Positions 58,901 to 64,000 of a stretch of 64,000 nucleotides of DNA are shown here, piece by piece. The notes beneath the pieces were generated by a model, which was not told the DNA's origin, ran no database searches, and saw nothing but the letters and a program-made list of their open reading frames with translations. The translations under genes and the position numbers were made by a program. Source of the DNA: Heliocidaris erythrogramma (Eukaryota; Echinodermata; Echinoidea; Camarodonta; Echinometridae); assembly GCA_025617745.1 (NCBI GenBank), contig CM046857.1, positions 24,273,761-24,337,760 on the forward strand, read 5' to 3'. Within the stretch, counting starts at the first letter, position 1. Every line of letters begins with the position of its first letter.

Positions 58901-61900
58901 CTAACCCTATGTCTTTGACAAAATATAACATAGCATGTGTTGCTGGATCATGTGTTGGATTACCAGAACTAAATGATTTTAACGCGTTTGTTTTATACAC
59001 CACTCATCAGGGCAAAATGGGACACAAGACTATATTTTACAGACAATTGCAAGTTAATCCATCTGACTGTATCAATCCTTCTTTCGTTATGTTTCTTGTA
59101 TATTTTCATTCTTTCTGCCAACAGCCATCTTGAATGACCCTGTTCCGCTTGGACTTGAGAGTGGAGTCATCCCTGATTCAAGTCTGACGGCTTCCAGTGA
59201 GTGGAATGCTGACCATGGACCAAAGAGAGCTCGTCTCAATCTAGCCAGAGTAGGCAACCTGCGAGGAGCCTGGTCGGCACAAGCAAATAATGTCAACCAG
59301 TGGATACAAGTAAGAATGGATTTTAAGTGGTCATTCAGACATGCAGAATCAAGGTTTTGGTAGGTTTTGGCAGAGGGGGTATTAGTAAGAAACTTGTTTA
59401 ATATTTATAGTAGCATGTTCTTGTGTACTCATTTGGTATTCCAAACATTTTTTCCGGTGAATTCTAGTGTAAATATACCTAAGGAACGCTAGATCACGTG
59501 AATATACTGCCCTACGCCAGGACCTTCTCCCCGCACAACAATCTTCTGGTTTGGCATGGAAATTTGTGTGTCACTCTGTGTAGGATACACACCTTCATCA
59601 TAGTAGTGTATAGTGTATATTGGAAGCTGCCGTTCCCTGGCCCGGAGTCTAAATTATTTTTTGCCTCATTTGTTTAGTATTCTACTTTGGGAGGCGAAAT
59701 CTTTCCAGTTTCTTAGTATTGCTAATATGTTTATTAACAAAAATAAAAAAAATCTGCCATAGTTTGTAAGCGCTTACCAAAACTGAATTACATTTTTAAG
59801 ATTGTCATTTCGGAGTTTCTTCTTGCTCTTCTTTAAAGACAAAGATTAGGGAGTCCTTGGGAGATATGTGCACAGCTACCAAAAGCAGGGTGAATAGGAC
59901 ACATATGTGACTGGAAACTTAAGATTTAGAAAATGCATAATTTCCTTTCCCAGGGATGATGCACACCCTACTCTTGGTTCTCAGTCATGATTAATGAAAT
60001 AAATGGAAATGGTCTGCATCACTCCCTGTGAAAAATGGAGTCAAAACACGCTTTTTTCGTGTTTCCCCCCCTATTCACCTACAAGTGGCCATTTTATTTT
60101 AGTTCTCTACAAAATGTTGATTTTATGACATATCTTAATAAACCTTCAGAGCTTTCATCCTTTTTGTATGTAAATACAACACTTGTATCATTTAGCAAGA
60201 TATTAAACGGGAACGAAAGGCAACAACATTAGCCTATAATAATGTTGATAATTGTACAAATGTATTGAAATTAATCATATTTGATTATTGAAGAACACTG
60301 TCTCAATGAGTTGCAGTTTCCTTGCTAGACATTATCGCATGGGGGCTGCCATAGAGCAGTTCTATTAGTGAGCTACCCACTGACCGTACCTGTACACTAG
60401 CTACAATTACACTATGATCACCTTTGGAATGCATGACCTGTATTTCTGTAAACCATTTTTGTAGTCATGTACATTCACATGGAGATACTTTTATCCTGTC
60501 ATATGTTTTGTGTCGAAATATCTGTTTCAGCTCTTTTGTTAAGCAGAATTCGGTATGCACAAGTTGTTGCTTGGTCAGACAAAGGTTTGTTAATTCTTCA
60601 AAGAAGTGACAAAACCTATACAACTGCTCTTAGATATCACATGTGCGAGACAATGGGGTACCAAGATGGCTGCCATTTTGCAAGGGGTGGCTTTAGTTGT
60701 ACAATAGCTATTCATTATGCAACATCTTATCTATTGTGTAAAATGGACATGTACTTCTGTGACATCAGTTTATCAAAATGGCAGCCCCCATAGGATATTA
60801 ATCCAGCAAGGAATCTGCAAACTTTTGTGAGATCGTTCTCCTTAACGGAGTAATCAAATCGGGGTATTTTCAAGATATTTTGAACAGGCTGGCAATTTTC
60901 CGCATGATTGAGTGTTCAATTTTTTTTTAAATATAGATGACCTCCCTTGTAAAAAAAATACTGCAAAGTAATGCAGTAGTACTGCAGTACTTGGGTCCAA
61001 TTTACAACAGTACTTGCAATATTTTTGAGGTACTTGCAATACTCCTAGTACTTTTGCAGTACATACTGAGGTAGTATTGCAGTAGTGTAGAAACTTTGAG
61101 GTATTTGCATAGTACTCGTGATACTCCTGCAGTACATTGCAGTACTTGTGGTACTGTTGCAGTACATTTGCAGTAGTAATATATGCATTATTACTGCACT
61201 ACTTGCAGTAGTACTGCAGTACAGGTACTGCAGTACTTGGGTCCAATTTAATACAGTACTACTGCAGTAATTGCAGTACTTTTTCACAAGGGCTAAGAAT
61301 GGGACTTTCCTTAGTCCTGTATGTGTACGGAAAATTTACAATTGAAATATTTTCCATGGAGCAGTTGAGCCTAATAGCCAAGAACAGTGATACTCGGTTA
61401 ATACCCGTAATATCTGTGAAAGAGTGTTGTATTTTAGTTGGAAAATATTAGAAGTTAAACATTTAGGTACAATGCTGATGGTTTGAAAAATTTGCCACCA
61501 GAATGAATGTCGGTTGGTTAATAGGATGGTCCTAACGTATTCCTCATTTGATCTTTCTTTTTCCAAGGTGGACCTTTTGAACCCTTACCGCATCATTGCT
61601 GTGGCAACTCAAGGCCGTGAGGATGTTAGTCAATGGGTAACAAGCTACAAGATTGCTTGCAGCAATGATGGTGTGACCTTTGATACTGTTCAGGGCATAT
61701 GTACCAACGCTGGAGCTGACAGGGTAAGTTACATTGAGATAAAAATTATGTTTAACACGTTTCAATGTTAATAGCAGTATCTGCTTTTTGGGGTTATCCA
61801 TTTCTCTTTCAAAGATTTGAACCAACTTTGGGTCAACAGTAATTTTAGTATAAGGTGTACCACAAGAGGCAATTACTTTTTTGTTCAATTCAATGACAAT

Positions 61901-63544
61901 GTACAGGTTTTAAAACAACGGAGGTGTCATTATGCAGATGACATGGCCTTCATATGTAACTGGATCCTCTTTGAATTATTCAAAAAAGTTGATTTATATT
62001 TCTTTTTTCATTAAAGGTTTTCACAGGCAATGCTGACCGCAACACTATTGTGACCAACACTCTGCCTGTGCCAGAGGTTTGCCGCTATGTCCGTCTACTA
62101 CCCGCAAGCTGGAGTAGCCACATCAGCCTTCGTATGGAGCTGTACGGAGAAGGCCCTCTCACAGGTTAGTTTTTTAGTCGTGATCGATCATTTTCCGCAG
62201 TGATATTTTCTTCAGGTTTCATTTTGTCAAATGCTTACTGCTTGACTTGCGATTGGGTTTCAGATGAGGTATATGATTACGATTACAGATTTAAAGGGCA
62301 ATCCAACCTTAGTAATACGATGATTTGTGTGTAAGCAGCAAAATAATAAGAAATAATAAGAAAAAATAGGATGGTGGAAGTTTGAAATAAATCAGACAAG
62401 AAGATAGAAAAATTATGGATGGTTAAAAAATGAGATCACTAAATCTATGCAAATCTCAAATTTGCAATTTGGTGAGTGGATTGTGACGTTTTGTCTGTCA
62501 ACTCTCCTGCTTGTCATACACAATATCATTAATTTGCTGTTTCTCCTAAGCGCCTTTTCCCCCGGGGCAGTACTCATAATGTATTGTAGAAAGCATATTG
62601 TTATTAGGATCCTACGGACTGATACATTTTTGTGTGTTAAAGCAAATGGGGAAGTTATCCGCAACCACATCAGTTACATTATAGATTCGGCCAATTTTGA
62701 AATTCCATATGTATAGTGATTTAAGAAACTTTCCAAAATTGTTGTATTCCTTGTCCGATTTCGTTCGAACTTTCACCAATCTGCTTCTGTTATTTTTTAA
62801 ATCTTTCTTTCAGAGCAACTTGCCATTATATAGGGCGGCATTTCCCTTTAATATAGTAGGTCCAGGAATAAAGTTATGTTATCGTGTGCCACAAAAATCT
62901 CTGAAGCTGGTATCCTGTCAACATTTATTAAGAACCTTCTGGCGCAATGCTGATAATAGCCAGATTCAAACAATCTTTGGAGGCAGTCTATCACTTACAC
63001 TACCTTTTTATTTTATGTCAGTCTGATCCCAAAACAAGTATGCCTTAAAAATAGGGTAGTATCAACAAGGTATTTGCTATGGTGATTCAATGTCCAGAAT
63101 ATTATTGCCATAGGAAAGGGATGGGGATTGTCCTGGGATGTAGATGTGCCATCTGGAAATAGGGTAGTGGTCGGGGGTGTTGTGTTATTTGCCTCAACGA
63201 TAGAGGAAGATGTCCATGGGCAATCATATCAACCCAGGTTGATAACTTACTGGATGGATGGTAAAGGCGTGGTTGTCGGGGTGATTTTCGACAGGGATTA
63301 ATTGTCGGAGGGGCTGGGGATAGCTTTAGGGTTAGTTATCTTGATCCAGACGTACATATTTGTGTTACTACTGCAAGAGTAAGACATCTGTTTTCAATCC
63401 AGGCGGTTTTTGGTCAGTATGTCCTTCAATATGTAGGTCATTTGGATGTCACTATCTAAAGATCATTTAGTTTGTCTCCTGCCCCATCTAGGCAATACAT
63501 GTATTTAATCTCTATTTAACTATCCTCTTTATTTTGCAGTGTGA
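40945..63544 (+). CDS. Secreted protein of six tandem F5/8 type C (discoidin) domains
   Basis: Nineteen coding exons: 40945-40996, 44176-44298, 45156-45364, 45790-45934, 46449-46574, 47420-47625, 47791-47938, 49824-49949, 51792-52000, 52525-52672, 53714-53868, 54233-54406, 54627-54774, 55431-55762, 58549-58696, 59125-59309, 61568-61723, 62017-62164, 63540-63544. They sum to 2943 nt with consistent phases: 980 residues plus stop. Architecture is a signal peptide and six F5/8C domains of about 157 residues, with no EGF, transmembrane or kinase part. F5/8C domains bind glycans or membrane lipids, so an extracellular lectin- or adhesion-like role is the natural inference; the ligand is unknown. 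Each domain shows LGxExGxI, GAWSA, QWxQVDL, QGR, QWVTSY and HIS-R-EL-G blocks. Start choice: Kozak CAAGATGG and a signal sequence. The first exon and its link to exon 2 are the least certain part. Confidence 0.85.
41302..42601. mobile_element. TTAA family 2 element with nested foldback
   Basis: Left end AGGGGAATGAAAGGCAACA after TTAA (41298); right end TTTCATTCTCCTTC near 42600 with a degenerate TTAA. Homologous to 60207-60841 once the foldback at 41545-42101 is removed. Lies in the first intron of the discoidin gene. Confidence 0.75.
41545..42101. mobile_element. Foldback element with 9-bp duplication (Mutator-like)
   Basis: Arms of about 190 bp run inward from TAGTTGTACGAGCTCCTTGG and its near-complement ending GGAGCTCTCACAGCTA. 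Both flanks carry GGTTTTCTC (41536-41544 and 42102-42110). A 9-bp duplication with long inverted repeats is typical of Mutator-like elements. No transposase inside. Confidence 0.8.
42602..43580. other. Intron sequence, nothing recognised
   Basis: Part of the first intron. A T-rich stretch near 42890-42945; otherwise unique-looking, no exon in phase with the flanking exons was found. Confidence 0.45.
43581..43998. mobile_element. Foldback MITE
   Basis: Ends CAGTCAGACCCAACT and AGTTGGGTCTGACTG; imperfect inverted arms of about 140 bp (GAGCACAGGTATATA near 43609 against TATATACCTGTGCTC near 43960). Target duplication not identified. Confidence 0.75.
44176..45934 (+). CDS. Domain 1 exons
   Basis: Exons 44176-44298, 45156-45364 and 45790-45934. 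Contains LGMEDGRLTDAQITASSCYD, a C-x5-C pair (CYDGNHC), GAWSARSNNQEQYIQVDL, VTGVMTQGR and FIRIEP...HISMRFELLG. The acceptor at 44176 (TATCTTTCAATCTTTAAG) is preferred over the AG at 44189 because only it keeps phase with the signal exon and gives a first exon of the usual length (123 against 126 nt). Confidence 0.85.
46449..47938 (+). CDS. Domain 2 exons
   Basis: Exons 46449-46574, 47420-47625 and 47791-47938. Begins KDLGMKNGQIPDSAITASSE; YDANHG replaces the paired-cysteine loop. The middle exon has GAWSARTNNANQWLQVDL. Its upstream intron contains several degraded look-alikes of the exon start and a TTAA element. Confidence 0.9.
46695..47419 (+). repeat. Degenerate tandem copies of an intron-exon junction
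   Basis: The start of exon 47420 (GGTAGAAAGGGTGCGTGGTC) has decayed look-alikes near 46706, 46812, 46938 and 47348, in intervals of roughly 105-130 bp once the TTAA element is removed. Some are preceded by a matching acceptor-like stretch (TTTATTACAG at about 46800). Confidence 0.6.
46973..47299. mobile_element. TTAA family 4 MITE
   Basis: 327 bp, ends AGGGAGCGACAAGTCGCAATC-like (first 20: AGGGAGCGACAAGTCGCAAT) and ATTACGACTTGCTACTCCCT, between TTAA at 46969 and 47300. No coding sequence. Confidence 0.85.
48544..48860. repeat. CA/GT and CT simple repeats around a CGAGGAC motif block
   Basis: GT run near 48544-48557, CA and CT runs at 48592-48642 and CA run at 48835-48856. Between them CGAGGAC...ATTGT and its complement recur about four times. 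Intronic. Confidence 0.7.
49824..52672 (+). CDS. Domain 3 exons
   Basis: Exons 49824-49949, 51792-52000 and 52525-52672. Begins LKLGMEDGRIADSQLSSSTC with a C-x5-C pair (CYDSNHC). The duplication boundary (51419) lies in the intron between the first and second exons, so only the last two have counterparts in copy A. A hAT-like MITE is in that intron. Confidence 0.9.
50254..50546. mobile_element. hAT-like MITE
   Basis: 293 bp with 23-bp perfect inverted ends beginning CACTGACCTCTACCACCTGG, flanked by the 8-bp duplication TGACAAAG (50246-50253 and 50547-50554). It is inserted in a dispersed GTCCGTCC-type repeat. No transposase. Confidence 0.9.
50560..51090. repeat. Dispersed GTCCGTCC / GGCGGAGGCAT repeat
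   Basis: GGCCGTCCGTCCGTCC near 50573, GTTCATAGAGGTCAA near 50932 and GGCGGAGGCAT near 51081. A related stretch is at 56330-56560 and a fragment near 5130. Family not named. Confidence 0.6.
52987..53631. mobile_element. TTAA family 3 element, copy B only
   Basis: Ends AGGGAAATTAACC and GGTTACTTGTCCT between TTAA at 52983 and 53632; near-identical to 32885-33500. Copy A reads through near 8005-8026 without it, although a few bases there also differ. Confidence 0.85.
53714..54774 (+). CDS. Domain 4 exons
   Basis: Exons 53714-53868, 54233-54406 and 54627-54774. LGIEDGRIATTSLSASSCW with C-x5-C; the first internal intron is after GAWSAL in phase 0. The intron before it carries a TTAA family 3 insertion absent from copy A. 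Confidence 0.9.
55431..58696 (+). CDS. Domain 5 exons
   Basis: Exons 55431-55762 and 58549-58696. The first is 332 nt because the internal intron found in other domains is missing. Core is GAWSALTLDHSQWLQIDL. The intron between holds a LINE fragment insertion (about 55891-57195). Confidence 0.9.
55900..56312 (+). pseudogene. Non-LTR reverse transcriptase C-terminal remnant
   Basis: Starts LYQSIVLPYFNYCNIRLGNS and includes LQKRAVRAITNSPPRPSTQP, the post-catalytic region common to Jockey/CR1/I-type LINEs. A stop at 56193 breaks it; a downstream stretch (GPTLWNSLPRALKS near 56230-56275) is the usual C-terminal block in a shifted position. Not functional. Confidence 0.7.
56952..57023 (-). repeat. 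tRNA-like sequence
   Basis: On the minus strand a perfect 7-bp acceptor stem (GAACCAG...CTGGTTC), D-arm AGCCTGGTGGTTAAGTCGC and B box GGTTCGAATCC. The anticodon arm is irregular (a 5-nt loop if CTGCC pairs with GGCAG) and the T-stem has mismatches, so it is more likely a SINE head than a working tRNA. Confidence 0.5.
57909..57946. repeat. Adjacent G and C runs, hairpin-forming
   Basis: About 14 G, a short CAGCGAGG spacer, then about 14 C. Copy A has only the G run here (about 12347-12357). Intronic. Confidence 0.85.
59125..62164 (+). CDS. Domain 6 exons
   Basis: Exons 59125-59309, 61568-61723 and 62017-62164. LGLESGVIPDSSLTASSEW start, first internal intron after NQWIQ in phase 0, last exon with CRYVRLLPASW and HISLRMELYGEG. 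The first intron holds a TTAA family 2 element and a TACTGCAG-rich insertion. Confidence 0.9.
60207..60841. mobile_element. TTAA family 2 element (copy B intron)
   Basis: Left end ACGGGAACGAAAGGCAAC after TTAA (60203), right end GATCGTTCTCC before TTAA (60842). Same element as 14750-15350 in copy A. Confidence 0.75.
60944..61292. mobile_element. TACTGCAG-rich insertion, copy B only
   Basis: 349 bp with ends CCCTTGTAAAAAAAATACTG and CAGTACTTTTTCACAAGGG. The interior is almost entirely variants of TACTGCAGTACTTG. Copy A reads GACCTAAGAAT without it (around 15466), and CT is repeated on both sides, suggesting a 2-bp duplication. Confidence 0.8.
63540..63544 (+). CDS. Terminal coding exon (stop)
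   Basis: TTATTTTGCAG then TG TGA; the product ends GEGPLTV. Identical in copy A. Confidence 0.75.
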
Positions 63545-64000
63545 ATGAACAACATAGCAGCTGTGCAAGAGCAGTGGAATTGATCGAACTATAAACGACA
63601 TGAATATCATACAAAACTTCTCTTTTCATAAAGTTTATGTATACAGCAAGATGTAGATTATTGCCGAATTTTAGAAAGGGTTTATTGGAAATTGTCTTCT
63701 GGACTTCTCTTTGTTGTTCCGATTTTTTCAAACTTAGCTTTACATTATAAAGTAACCCTATACCCATAGGGATTAAGAAATTGTCATTTCACTATTGGTG
63801 TTGGTGTTATTAGCTATAGGAAATAAATGTGGTAAGTCGAGAAATAGGAGTAAATCAAAATTTTACAGGCATTATGAAGTACGCTCATACAAGCGCAACT
63901 TTAGACCTAGACCACCATTAATGAGATGGAACTACTTTTGCCTTTTATCGGGGCTGAATGAGTCAATGAAATATCCTACCTAATATTCCTTTAATACACA
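63545..64000 (+). other. Putative 3' UTR / flank, copy B
   Basis: Follows the stop. AATAAA at 63822-63827 with GT-rich sequence after it is a candidate poly(A) signal. Continues past the window end. Confidence 0.5.
63822..63827 (+). promoter_or_regulatory. Candidate poly(A) signal AATAAA
   Basis: About 280 nt after the stop codon and followed by TGTGGT. The paralogous hexamer in copy A is AATCAA. Confidence 0.4.

Larger units (their letters stand above)
51419..64000 (+). repeat. Segmental duplication, copy B
   Basis: Matches 5930-18220 and runs off the window end. Copy-B-specific insertions are at 52987-53631, about 55891-57195 and 60944-61292. Same orientation as copy A, starts about 45.5 kb apart. 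Confidence 0.9.

Overview
This is a eukaryotic, almost certainly marine-invertebrate genomic window. The best guess is an echinoderm such as a sea urchin, but that rests only on style: multi-exon genes of F5/8 type C (discoidin) domains, a DIRS retrotransposon, 5'-truncated LINEs, dense non-autonomous DNA transposons and very many poly-G/poly-C runs. Nothing bacterial, no CRISPR, no operon and no rRNA were seen. All host coding sequence found is on the + strand.

The main content is one complete and one partial copy of a discoidin gene. The complete gene runs from 40945 (ATG) to 63544 (TGA) in 19 coding exons. Their joined length is 2943 nt, exactly 981 codons, so the predicted product is 980 residues: a signal peptide followed by six tandem F5/8C domains and nothing else. 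Domain-boundary introns are all phase 1. The partial copy (6336-17752) holds the second half of domain 3, domains 4, 5 and 6 and the stop exon. It lies in a segmental duplication (5930 to about 18220, matching 51419 to the window end) and is still open in every exon. Its 5' half is not visible to the left; a decayed DIRS element (about 361-4640) occupies that side.

The 23 kb between the two genes (18.2-40.9 kb) is repeat-dominated: a 7-bp polypyrimidine satellite, a 5'-truncated L1/Tx1-like LINE with a 9-bp target-site duplication, two oppositely oriented arrays of a 26-bp minisatellite (26.2-27.4 and 35.0-36.0 kb), a CACTCTTA-ended element, a near-perfect 256-bp palindrome, tRNA-like SINE heads and a 1-kb foldback.

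Several families of elements with TTAA target sites occur throughout, sometimes nested. Three of them share a subterminal inverted motif. Because the locus is duplicated, several insertions present in one copy have a clean empty site in the other, which fixes their boundaries and shows they postdate the duplication: a hAT-like element and a 1.65-kb TTAA element in copy A; a TTAA element, a LINE fragment and a TACTGCAG-rich element in copy B. All exon boundaries below come from reading splice signals, phase and homology between copies by eye; no alignment program was run.
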